From the NCBI GenBank assembly GCA_963682175.1, contig OY821784.1:35631621-35695620 (forward strand): a stretch of DNA of 64,000 bases, in the 5' to 3' direction. This document shows, piece by piece, positions 23,315 through 33,084 of this stretch (positions within the stretch are counted from its first letter, which is position 1; each line of letters begins with the position of its first letter). The stretch comes from Triglochin maritima. Its lineage: Eukaryota > Streptophyta > Magnoliopsida > Alismatales > Juncaginaceae. The notes below the pieces were generated by a model. It worked only from the letters and a program-made list of their open reading frames with translations. It had not been told where the DNA came from and ran no database searches. The position numbers were made by a program, and so were the translations under genes.

Positions 23315-25885
23315 TCAACCATAGTCAGAACTGGATTGAATGACACCATATTGGTGCATGTGTCCAGTTGAATTGTTCCTCATGTTGCAATGAGCATCCT
23401 GAGTTACAGGTTCCACACCCCTCACATAAATTGGTTCTCTTATTTGCTCGAGTGACGGTGGGTGTGTAGATGAATTCCTCCCCTTTTTCTTACTTCCTTT
23501 TTGATTTTGTGACGATTCAGAAATATTATAGATACGCGATTTCATCACAACATCACTTTGATTGCATGTTATTTCTGGCTCACTATCAATATGAAAGATA
23601 TTAAATTCAGCTTTTAAGTTCCCAAAAGATAATTGCATGAGCCCATTTCGACAGTTTATCAATGCTTCAGAAGTGGCCAAAAAGGGTCTGCCTAGAATTA
23701 TAGGGATTTGTCGATTAGGATTTACAACAGGTGCGGTATCTAGTACGACAAAATCCACTGGGTAAATGAAGTCACCAACCTTGATCAAAACATCCTCGAC
23801 TATACCTCTTGGTTTCTTAATAGAACAATCAGCAAATTGAAGGGTTGTCTTAGAGGGTTTTAGTGGACCAAGGTTCATTTGCTCATAGACAGAGTACGAG
23901 AGTAGGTTAACACTAGCACCAAGGTCTAGAAGAGTTTTGTTGATAAAAGTATCTCCTATTACACATGAAATTGTGGGACATCCAGGATCCTTATATTTTA
24001 TAGGAGATGTGTTGGACAAAATAGAACTTATGTTTGCAGTTAAGAATGTCTTCTTTGGTACGTTTGTTTTTCTCTTTTTAGTGCACAAATCTTTTAAGAA
24101 TTTAGCATAAGCAGGTATTTGTTGAATCATGTCTAAGAGTGGAATGTTCACCTTAACTTGCCTAAATACTTCCAAGATTTTCTCTATTTGTGCACTTGAG
24201 TTCTTTTTGAGTCTATTGGGAAATGGGGCTTTAGGGACATAGACTCGCTCAGGTTCAGGTTGAGCTACGGGTTCAGATTGAGTAGGTGGGGTGGGCGTTT
24301 CAGATTGGACGTCGGGTTCAATGGTTAGGTCATATGTGGCAGTATGATGGCTAGATTGAGTAGACGTTCTAGGATTTACCACATTATTATCAATCTGTCT
24401 TCCGGACCGTAATGATACTACAACATTTATTTGTTGGAACGGTCCTTCCTCATTAACCATTTGAACCGGTCTAGGGTTGTTATTTCCTGAAGGTGCTTGA
24501 TAGGATTGATATGAATTATTAGATCTAGGGTTCACCTCAGGTTGACTTGGAAACCGACCCTTTTCTCTTTCACCTACTATTTGTGCTAATTGGTTGACTT
24601 GTGTCTCTAGCCTTTGGAAGGTATGGTTGGTTGTTTGTATAAAAGTTTTCATCAAATTATCCAAGCTTGTCAACCTAACCTCATGATCGTTATTGTTATT
24701 AAACCCAGATGATGTATTATTTTGGTTATACGGGTTTGGTTGTTGTCTAGGAGGTTGACTCTGTTGGTTTGATGAGAAATTGGAATTATTACGCCAACCC
24801 GAGTTATAGGTTGATGCGTATGGGTCATTTCTAGCATGGTTATACATGGCATTAACTTGGTCCCATTCCGCACAATCCTCCTTTACATGACCAGTTTGAC
24901 CACATCTAGAGCACGGGATAGTCGAGGCTTGATTCACTCGGTTTTGGGTTTGTAGCTCTAAACTTTCCATTCTGCGCATAAGGGTAGCTAGTTTTGCTTC
25001 AGCCGCTATGTTGGCATCTACAGCTAAGACACCTGGTTTGGGTTGACTTGCTATTCTAGATCCAATACTCGGGTTAAGCGGTGTTCTAGCATTGTCCCAT
25101 TGCATACTGTTTTCAGCAAAATCCTCAAGAAAAGTCCAGGCATCATTTTCATTTTTTGACATAAAGTTCCCTTGGCTTACGGATTCTGCCATAACCCTAG
25201 ATGTGGGTGTCAATCCCTCATAAATAATTTGGCATAATTGCCATCCTGGAATTCCATGATGAGGGCATTGGGTCAGTACACTCTTAAATCTTTCTAGATA
25301 GGAATAGAACGGCTCGCTCTCAGACTGAACGAATGCAACAATTTCATTCCTAATCCTCATAGTCTTATGGTTGGGAAAATATTTTTTCAGGAATACTTGA
25401 ACAAACTCAGCCCAACTCCTAATAGATCTTTCGGCTAGACTATATAGTCATTTCTTAGCGTCATCCTTCAGTGCTAGAGGCACGAATTTCAGACGCACTG
25501 CCTCCTCAGGAATATGCTGGTATTGCATAAGAGAGCAGATTTCCTCAAATTCTCTAAGGAAGAGATATGGGTCTTCCCTAGAGGTGAACTTAGGCAACAT
25601 ACTCATGTATTGTGCCTTAAGTTCGAAGTCGCGACCCGGTATGGTGGGCATAACGATGCACGATGGCTGAGCAGCCATCGCTGGATAGCATCGATCCCTC
25701 AGAGTTATGGGTTGCACAACAGGTGGATCCACTACGTTCTCACCCATTGGATCTGGGTAAGGTTGTGCAACAGGTGGATTGGGGCTAAGTTCCAGACTGG
25801 AATCTAGATGAACTCGTGAGAGTCGATTACTCAAGTCCCGAATCCAAATCTGAGTGCACCGGGTTGAATCAATTTTTGAATTCAA
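23315..25885 (-). pseudogene. Athila-type gag-protease frame with one nonsense codon
   Basis: The minus-strand frame runs from about 25885 to 23315 and is broken by a single TGA at 25448-25450, where a Trp codon is expected (KDDAKK*LYSLAE). The part after the stop is a 681-residue open frame. It contains the gag core (ERFKSVLTQCPHHGIP, IYEGLTPTSR, AWTFLEDFAEN), a CCHC knuckle near its residues 150-163 (CSRCGQTGHVKEDC) and an Asn/Gln-rich linker. It ends in an aspartic protease with LLDLGASVNLL (Asp at residue 479) and PIILGRPFLATSEALI. Asp-Leu-Gly instead of Asp-Ser/Thr-Gly is normal in Athila proteins. The stop would truncate capsid unless suppressed; otherwise the frame is clean, consistent with recent activity or complementation by a relative. 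Confidence 0.88.
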
Positions 25886-27177
25886 ATTCGAAATTTAAAT
25901 TCCAAATTTAATTTCAAGAATTAATTACAAATACTTTTTTTTTAATTTTCGTTTTTTTATGTTTTTTTTCTTCAAAAGGGAAACAAACAATAGAATGGGG
26001 CAAGATGAGAAAGAAATCCTAATCTAGAGAATTTAGGTGAGAAGAGAAAGAATACTCAGATGAGAAGGGAAACCTAACTCTAAAGATAGAAAGAGGGTTG
26101 GTCAGAAAATTCCTAAGAAAGCACGGTTCAAACAATCCTAGACCTAGTGTCGCTTAGATCTAGACGACTCCTAACTGGTTGAGTCGAATTGATTTGCTTG
26201 ATTCACCTCCCTCACTAATCAAACCAACTTGGCCAGGCCGTGTATAGCTAGTGGGGCGCTTCCGACAGAGTCGGTGCCAATTAGACAACCACTTCGCTTG
26301 GAAGACTTACGTCAACACAAAAACACTTTCTAGACACCAAATTAAATTCAATCGGCTTCAGGTCATAGCAAGTCAAACCAATTCTTCTCCTTAAATGAGT
26401 CCGAGTCCTTAGGGGCCAATGTCTAATTGATTTTAAATTTAAGGCTTAGGTGACACTTTAGGATTGTGATTTGTGGGCCACGGAAGGGTGATGAAATCCC
26501 CACCGTATCTTTGCCTATGGAGTTGCCCTTAAGATAGTTTAACTTAGATCTAGCAACGATAGTCAAACAATGGTCTTTAGTGGGGGGCAATTGCAAGGTT
26601 GTATGCAAACTAAATTATATGCTTAAATGCAATCGTTAAACCGCGATACGTACCTTGCCTCCAGCACTCTTCAACAATAAAAATAATTTGCAAGAATTTA
26701 GCATGAATAATGCAAACAAAACATTATATGATGCATGCACTAAGTTCTTCTAGTTTTGCCAATTTTTAGGTCAGAGTTGAATTATTGCCAATTATGGAAT
26801 TTAAGCTTAACACGTGCAATTCTAATAAAAGGAAATTTTCTGAAACTAGAAATTACGAGGAAAAAGGCAACAAAGGTTACCTACGCAATGCTCAGTCGGG
26901 TTCGCCGCCCGCTCTCGAAATTTCAGTAGCTTCACGCGTCCACCCAGAGATGGTGCTAACCCCAGAAAAATTTGAAGCCCAGATGCTTCAATTGTGCGGC
27001 GATTCCGCCGCAAGTTGTTCTTCAGGTGCGACGATTTCGCCGCTCGTTTAGCTCAGATGGTGCTCGGATTTCGCCGTGCACTCTGTTGTCTCCTGAAACA
27101 CAAATCCAAATATTTAGATCGCGCACAAGATAAACAGGATAAAATCGAAATCAACAAAAAACAAAATCTGCGTCGCC
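25886..27177 (-). other. Leader region of the Athila-like element
   Basis: Non-coding leader between the primer site and gag. At 26998-27053 (plus strand) it carries GCGGCGATTCCGCCGC and a decayed second copy, similar to the palindromes in the LTR. No other open frame of note is present. Confidence 0.6.
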
Positions 27178-27195
27178 TCCCCGGCAACGGCGCCA
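27178..27195 (-). promoter_or_regulatory. Primer binding site for tRNA-Asp
   Basis: The plus strand reads TCCCCGGCAACGGCGCCA, identical to the last 18 nt (with CCA) of the tRNA-Asp sequence at 27650-27724. Six bases (AAAACT) separate it from the LTR end at 27202. A tRNA-Asp primer is typical of Athila elements. Confidence 0.93.
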
Positions 27196-27201
27196 AAAAC
27201 T

Positions 27202-27652
27202 TGATGAGAATTAAATTTATACCGCAAGTGCACGGTGTCAATGAAGACGTGGCAAATACGGGTCGAACACAAGGAGGGAGAGATTTGTTATTTTCGTGAT
27301 TTTCGATTAAGGAGAAGAAGGAGAGAAGAAATAATTGGGTTTTGAGATTTTTGGATTTTAATTATCTAAAGCAAGAAACAAGAACAATTAAAACTAAAAC
27401 AAGAACAAAGATGTGAATTCCGTCGGGTGGAGGTTTAGATTTAAGGTTTAGATTAGAGAATTTAGAAACTTATAATAAATCATATTAGTTATAAAGCATT
27501 ACATGATAAATGATTTAACATAAACTCAAGTAATCAAAATATACTAACACGAAATTAAAATAATAACATTCATTCATCTTCTCTTCACCCTAATCCGTCA
27601 CCTCCACCCTTTGGAAGGAGTTAGAAACTCATAGAGGGAGGAAGAAGGGGTC
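27202..27652 (-). repeat. Truncated extra LTR copy in the Athila-like element
   Basis: About 450 bp identical, apart from single-base changes, to the first 450 bp (plus strand) of each full LTR, that is the sense 3' part. It stops at AAGAAGGGGTC, where the full LTRs continue CTTGAGAC but this copy switches to the tRNA. The bases GTC at the switch are shared by LTR and tRNA. Confidence 0.93.
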
Positions 27653-27721
27653 GTTGTAGTATAGTGGTAAGTATTCCCGCCTGTCACGCGGGTGACCCGG
27701 GTTCGATCCCCGGCAACGGCG
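27650..27721 (+). tRNA. tRNA-Asp(GTC), complete, with encoded CCA (27722-27724), embedded in a retrotransposon
   Basis: All 72 positions fold canonically. The acceptor GTCGTTG pairs with CAACGGC (one G-T). The anticodon stem is CCCGC/GCGGG with loop CTGTCAC (anticodon GTC), and the T arm is CCGGG-TTCGATC-CCCGG. The D arm lies in TAGTATAGTGGTAAGTAT and the discriminator is G. Internal pol III A and B boxes (TAGTATAGTGG, GGTTCGATCC) are intact. Unlike ordinary plant nuclear tRNA genes it is followed directly by CCA and then by the AAAACT spacer and LTR end, exactly as a primer site would be. The sequence is certain; whether it is expressed is unknown. The likely origin is a reverse-transcribed primer tRNA. 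Confidence 0.92.
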
Positions 27722-27730
27722 CCAAAAACT

Positions 27731-28958
27731 TGATGAGAATTAAATTTATACCGCAAGTGCACGGTGTCAATGAAGACGTGACAAATACGGGTCGAACACA
27801 AGGAGGGAGAGATTTGTTATTTTCGTGATTTTCGATTAAGGAGAAGAAGGAGAGAAGAAATAATTGGGTTTTGAGATTTTTGGATTTTAATTATCTAAAG
27901 CAAGAAACAAGAACAATTAAAACTAAAACAAGAACAAAGATGTGAATTCCGTCGGGTGGAGGTTTAGATTTAAGGTTTAGATTAGAGAATTTAGAAACTT
28001 ATAATAAATCATATTAGTTATAAAGCATTACATGATAAATGATTTAACATAAACTCAAGTAATCAAAATATACTAACACAAAATTAAAATAATAACATTC
28101 ATTCATCTTCTCTTCACCCTAATCCGTCACCTCCACCCTTTGGAAGGAGTTAGAAACTCATAGAGGGAGGAAGAAGGGGTCCTTGAGACATTACAAAATA
28201 AAACTAAAAGTAAGAAATAAAAGACATAATTTTATTAATGAAAATAAGAATACAAAACTAAGATTAAGAATAAAAACTAACACCAAAGACTAAGGACCCT
28301 TCTAACATCGTTCTCGGGTCTATTTATAGTTGTTACAAGAGACCTAAGTATAGAATTGGAGAGTACACGTGTCCAGACACAACTGGACGAAATTGGAGCA
28401 CACGGATCGACTGGGGGGCGGCGGAATCGCCGCATGGTGTGTGTGATCTGCGGCGGAATCGCCGCACATCATGCTCTGATTTGGTCCAGATTTTGGTTGA
28501 ATGTTTATGGTATGATTTGATCCTCCTTTACGCGTCTGGATTGATTCTTTCCATTCTTTTGAGCTCCGGATTAATTCTTTTATATATTTGAAGATCCACA
28601 TTGATTTTTCTTTAGATTTTCTCCAAGATAATAAAAGTTACTCGTGATTTGCAATTAGGTCCTTGACTTTTTGCAGTTAAGTCTCCGGCTACTTTTGTGC
28701 TTAAGTCCTTGTTCTTTTTGCAATTAGGACTTGAATGCTTCTATGCTTGGATACATTTCCATTCGTAACCCGATAATCTTGAACTTGGTCTTTATGATAG
28801 AAATGAGTCTTTTGCATGTGTTTATGCTCGGGATGTGGGTAAATTGCATTCAGGTCCCTGTATTCTGTAAATAAGACTAAACACATACCTTAGTAGCATT
28901 TATTGATGTAAAAGTAATCTAAATGAAAGACATATGATGCAATGTATGCAATGCATCA
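27731..28958 (-). repeat. 5' LTR of the Athila-like element
   Basis: 1228 bp, almost identical to 20943-22170. TATA box on the minus strand near 28321-28329. In sense this LTR leads into the AGTTTT spacer and the tRNA-Asp complement. Confidence 0.9.
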
Positions 28959-29152
28959 ACATGTAATATTGATTTCTTTTGAGTCTTAGGAACAAAGTGT
29001 AATTGAGCATACTTGAGCTAAAATCAACTTAATCACACACTAGGTTCCTTATAGAAGTCACACACGAAATTTCACATAATTTGGACTTCAATAGATCACC
29101 CAAACTTAGACCGGAAAACACCAAACCTGAACTGTAAAAGTCTGCCCACATT

Positions 29153-29644
29153 CGGTCGACCGCAACATGCCGTTCGGTCGACCGAATGATCAAATATCTT
29201 GTTTGTGTTTTCACTGCCCTTATTCGGTCGACCGTGTTTTACCTTTCGGTCGACCGTCCGATCATATTTTCCCGACCGTTACTTTTGTCGTATATACCCA
29301 ACGGTCGTATTCGTATTAAACCAAAAATACCCCAAATATATTTCATGTATCGGTCGACCGAGCACCACGATCGGTCGACCGTTGGTTCATCTCTTGACAA
29401 ACCCAAAGTGTCTGTCCTTAATCGGTCGACCGCCAAACCTGTTTTGGTCGACCGTTCACACATTTGTTTGTCAACCCCAAAGTGTCTGGTCAAAATCGGT
29501 CGACCGAACCCTATCTTGTGTTCGACCGATGACTTAAGTGAACCTAAGTCGTAGAGTTGGGCGGTCGACCGTTGCTTAACCGGTCGACCGAACTGAGTGT
29601 AAAACTGCCAAACGGTCGACCGTTCTGCCCGATCTGGTCGACCG
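29153..29644. repeat. Seven pairs of CGGTCGACCG in the SIRE solo LTR, upstream of its TATA box
   Basis: Thirteen GGTCGACC cores plus one decayed TTCGACC form seven pairs. Start-to-start spacing within pairs is 22, 22, 21, 22, 22, 19 and 22 bp; distances between pairs are irregular and longer. The cluster ends about 100 bp before the TATA box at 29741. The homologous LTR at 62993-63463 keeps the same seven pairs. Confidence 0.9.
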
Positions 29645-29740
29645 AATTCAGCCAGAATTGGGTCCTGTCTTTTCTATTTTGTGTAAACACACATCAACTC
29701 ATACCCAATCAATCCCAACGACTCTATTCTCTCTAATGCC

Positions 29741-29748
29741 TATATAAG
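29741..29748 (+). promoter_or_regulatory. TATA box of the SIRE solo LTR
   Basis: TATATAAG, preceded by the palindrome cluster and followed by a transcribed-looking region. The reverse-oriented copy has TTATAAAT at the corresponding place near 62891-62899. Confidence 0.65.
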
Positions 29749-30496
29749 GAGTTGTAAAACACATTTTAACACAACTCTCACACTACAAACTTGTCCCAAA
29801 CATTAGAGAGAATCCCAAACACTCAAAGCTTCAAACCTTACACACTTAGTGATCAATTCCTTAATCCTACTCAAGTGTGCTCAAGATTTAGAGTGTGTTG
29901 CTCCACTCAAGTTCTCATTTGTTGTCAAAAGAGTAAAGGCTCCGGTGAAAGCCCGAAGCATCCTTCTCGGATTGTGAGAAGAGGATTCCAAGCTCGGCGA
30001 GGGTTGTTCGCGAGTTTGACGGTTGTAAAGGCGTTCTCTCCCGGCCCGGAACGGGGAGTGGTTAGTGAAGTCGTGAGCGGAGCTCAGTGATCCGAGCGGA
30101 GATTGCAAGAGAGGACTAGGACCCGGGTGGGGTGCCGAACCTCTATAAAAACGCCGAGTCGATTTGTGGTTTGCATATTCCTACACTTGCTTGTTTTAGT
30201 TTAAATTCTGCTGCATTTCTTTGATCGAATAAACAAGTAGGTAATTAGGTGATTAGCATTAATTGTGGACCCATAAACCCACACGATCCAACATAAGTGG
30301 GTATCAAAGTAAAGCTTGACATACCTTGAAGGCTTGAAGAAGCCTTTGAAGACCCAACGACGAGCTTTTCCCTGACGAACCCAACTCCGGAAAAATCCAA
30401 CCGAGCAATGATCAACTCAACTCCGGCAAACGCGCCCCCACTCCGCACGATCTTCTCCCGGTCTCACCGAAGCTCTCAGAATCATTGTCAAAGGTC

Positions 30497-30531
<35 letters not shown>

Positions 30532-30710
30532 GAGAGAGAGAATGAGAGGGAGAGAGAAACCAACCTTTATATACAAAATTCTCCACTCAATCTCAGCCAT
30601 CCATCTCACCAACTCTTAACCCCCCCCCCCCCCCCCCCCCCCCCAAACAACCCCTAATCAAGTCCAAAACATGATTAGTGCAAAGCAAGGATTTAGGATA
30701 TTACAATTAT

Positions 30711-33084
30711 GCTCTGATGACATGAATAATATGGAAATCTATAATGATTGTAATCCTACGTGCGTCTCCACATGGATTAAGATTTATCATCATTATTAAA
30801 ACATACAAAACACTACTGAAGATAATATCAAAGATAATCACATGCTTACATGTCAATCTTATTTTTTATTCATTCAAATCTTATCTCCACATTATCATTG
30901 CCCTATAAAGTAGGTACACTAACCAAACACGTGTTAAACATTCATTATGACCATTAACACATTAAATGCAAGAGTAGAAACCCAATAAAATGACTATGGA
31001 AATCATATAAAACTCAGATATTAAGATATAAACACACACAAAAATCTATTATATCCACACTTCTCATCATTCTCCACATTCTAATGGTGATGAATTACTT
31101 ACTAATCATATCCATAATAAAGAAAGCAACAAAACAAACAACATATGAATAAGTAAGAAATCTAAATCTAACCAAGACAATGAAATAAAATTTGTATTAA
31201 ATAAAAGACAAGAACATAAAAAAACATGAAATTAAAACTTGATTAATGAAAGAAAATGACAATGGTTTTTTCTCCTCCACTCCACTACATTACTCAAAAC
31301 AAGAACCAAAACTTACTTTAATGGGAGAGTAAGAGGAGAAAAGAAGCAAAATAGTAGGATTGCAAGTCCATTTATAGAAGATTAGAAGATATGAATTAAT
31401 TTTGGATGAAATCCGACGGGTGAAAATCAGATCGGAATGCTCCGGGGTGCTCCTATCCAAATACCCGACCCTTAGGAAATTTCAAGGCTCACGAATCCAG
31501 ATCCGCCGCTACTGACAGATAAATATCCACAGTTGGTGGATCCAGTTGACGTAATCCGCCTGTAATTGGAGAAATAGGTTAAGTTGGTTTTGAAACACAT
31601 TGAGTGAAGTCCCGGTTCATTGTCTCGAGATGCATTGGTGCCCTTAATTGTAAAATTACTCCACAACTTTTTGCGACAAAAAATATTTCTTTTGCAATAA
31701 GGTTCCTCCTTGTTTTCCAAAAGGTCTTTCCTTACTTACAATCAAGTCCTCGGGCATTACAAACATATCCAAAATACTTCTAAATCAGTCATTTCTTCTT
31801 TCATTTGAGTGAGTTTTACTTCCTTTATATTCCTTATTACCTAAAACCTGAAAGACATGTAACAACAACCCGAGTAACATAAATATGAGGTAAAATTAAA
31901 GATATATAACATGAATATGTTATATGCTATGCTATGAATCAGTTTTGCCTAAATCAAAGGTAAATCTAATCTAATCTAAAATCAAAGGAATTTAGATTAG
32001 GAGATTTTAATTTATAAGGGCAATTCATGGGTTTGAAATTTAAAAAGACCAGAAGTCTAAGGAGTTAAGAACCCTCAAAGGTCCTTACAAATTAGGCGAA
32101 GTCCAAAAATCTGGGGGATCGAAATCTCCAAGGATCCTTTCAAACTTGGAGAAGTTTCAAATCTAAGGTGTTGATTTTCCATGAACACACACGCACACAC
32201 AAAAAGATTGAAGCTTAAGTAAGTCCCCTACGTAAAACGTAGTGGGACATAATATATGTTGTGGAATAGTAATATGATCTTTGGATAAGTTATATTATTT
32301 TGTTACCACAATATGATTAACGTGTGGGAATGAACGTGATAATTGAATTTCATACAACATTTATCTAGTAAGTGGAAGGTAATATAAGTTGTTATGACAT
32401 AATATGAATAATATGTACGTTATATTATTAAGTCGTAGCAATACAATAATTGAATTTTGAGTTGCATATATAATTCCAGTTGTAGATCAGATTTCTAGAA
32501 CCAGGAGGGGGCTTACTTAAACAAAAAGTAAGCCCGAACTTATTTACTATATATATATTCTTTTGTCACTCGAAAGTACCTTAAGTAGCGATTTAGTGAT
32601 GGTACGCAATCGAAAGCCTCTTCTCTAAAAAGATGAATGGAAAGGAAAACAAATTAATCATACTAATAAGAGTAAATTATCCTTGAAAAGAAAGTAAAGA
32701 GTATAGTATGAGCTATTGAGTTGAGACAACAAAAATAGTTTGGGAAGGTAAAAATTAGTCACGACTATCTTTCTTTTCTTTCAATTTCTCTCTATTATAT
32801 CAAAGAGAGTTTTTATGGGAGAAAGTTGGTGCTCCACTTTGCATTTCTTTACGTCTCTTTTTTTCATTCCATTTGTCTCATTACAAATTATATTCAAACA
32901 AGAGAAACCCATTTCTCTCTACTACTAACCAAACACACCACAAGAGAAGTGTTTAGATTATTGACTCATTTACTCACTTTTTATTTATCAATTAATCATT
33001 AATTGTGAATGTGAGGCTGTAAGCTCAAATATATATGAAGCGTAGGATATGATTGAGGGAGATTACAAAAGGGAAATGTTTTAT
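30711..33084. other. Spacer, possibly a diverged LTR at about 31260-31870
   Basis: The phrases at 31620-31760 on T-rich antisense-like patterns (GCCCTTAATTGTAAAATTACTC and similar) resemble the sense-3' half of the Athila LTR, so an old LTR is possible. At 32507-32534 a small hairpin (GGCTTACTT/AAGTAAGCC) is visible. I see no gene. Confidence 0.35.

Larger units (their letters stand above)
20943..28958 (-). mobile_element. Athila-like Ty3/gypsy element with gag-protease only and near-identical LTRs (TSD ACATG)
   Basis: The whole element begins TGATGAGAATT and ends AATGCATCA on the plus strand and has an exact duplication ACATG at 20938-20942 and 28959-28963. Its sense strand is minus. The two full LTRs (20943-22170 and 27731-28958) are both 1228 bp and I noticed only two differences, so insertion was recent. 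Internally there is a tRNA-Asp primer site, a leader, gag and a protease. The sequence then goes to the polypurine-type end at 22171 without reverse transcriptase, RNase H or integrase. An extra 5' module (partial LTR plus whole tRNA) lies at 27202-27730. It is therefore a non-autonomous element that would need enzymes from a relative. Confidence 0.9.
20764..30293 (+). mobile_element. SIRE/Maximus-type copia solo LTR, interrupted by an Athila element (TSD TAAGT)
   Basis: It starts TGTTGGCTTTTTGGCC and ends ACACGATCCAACA, with exact duplication TAAGT at 20759-20763 and 30294-30298. Without the inserted Athila element it is about 1509 bp, matching the 1512-bp minus-strand LTR at 62332-63843, which is followed by a copia primer site and gag. 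In sense order it has a palindrome cluster (29153-29644), a TATA box (TATATAAGG at 29741) and a GC-rich transcribed part (about 29930-30130). There is no primer site or gag after 30293, so this is a solo LTR. Confidence 0.88.
19347..30705 (-). mobile_element. Solo LTR, TGTAA-type family, copy 3, split by a nested insertion (TSD ATTAT)
   Basis: The left end TGTAACATCATC starts at 19347 and the right end GGATATTACA stops at 30705. The duplication ATTAT at 19342-19346 and 30706-30710 is exact across 11 kb and proves the two halves belong together. Removing the inserted copia solo LTR (20764-30293 plus one TSD) leaves about 1.8 kb, similar to copies 1 and 2. The GGTCGACC cluster lies in the left half (20169-20683). 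The TATA box, a GA/CT repeat (30502-30530) and a C run (30620-30644) lie in the right half. A TA microsatellite occupies 19449-19491. Confidence 0.87.

Noticed and set aside
27650..27721. tRNA-Asp as an ordinary nuclear tRNA gene
   Set aside because: Encoded CCA, the exact primer-site spacer and the LTR on both sides argue for a retrotransposition origin. Expression is not excluded.
30620..30644. Long C run (and G run at 14948-14968)
   Set aside because: Homopolymers of this length are easily mis-sized in sequencing and show no link to a feature.
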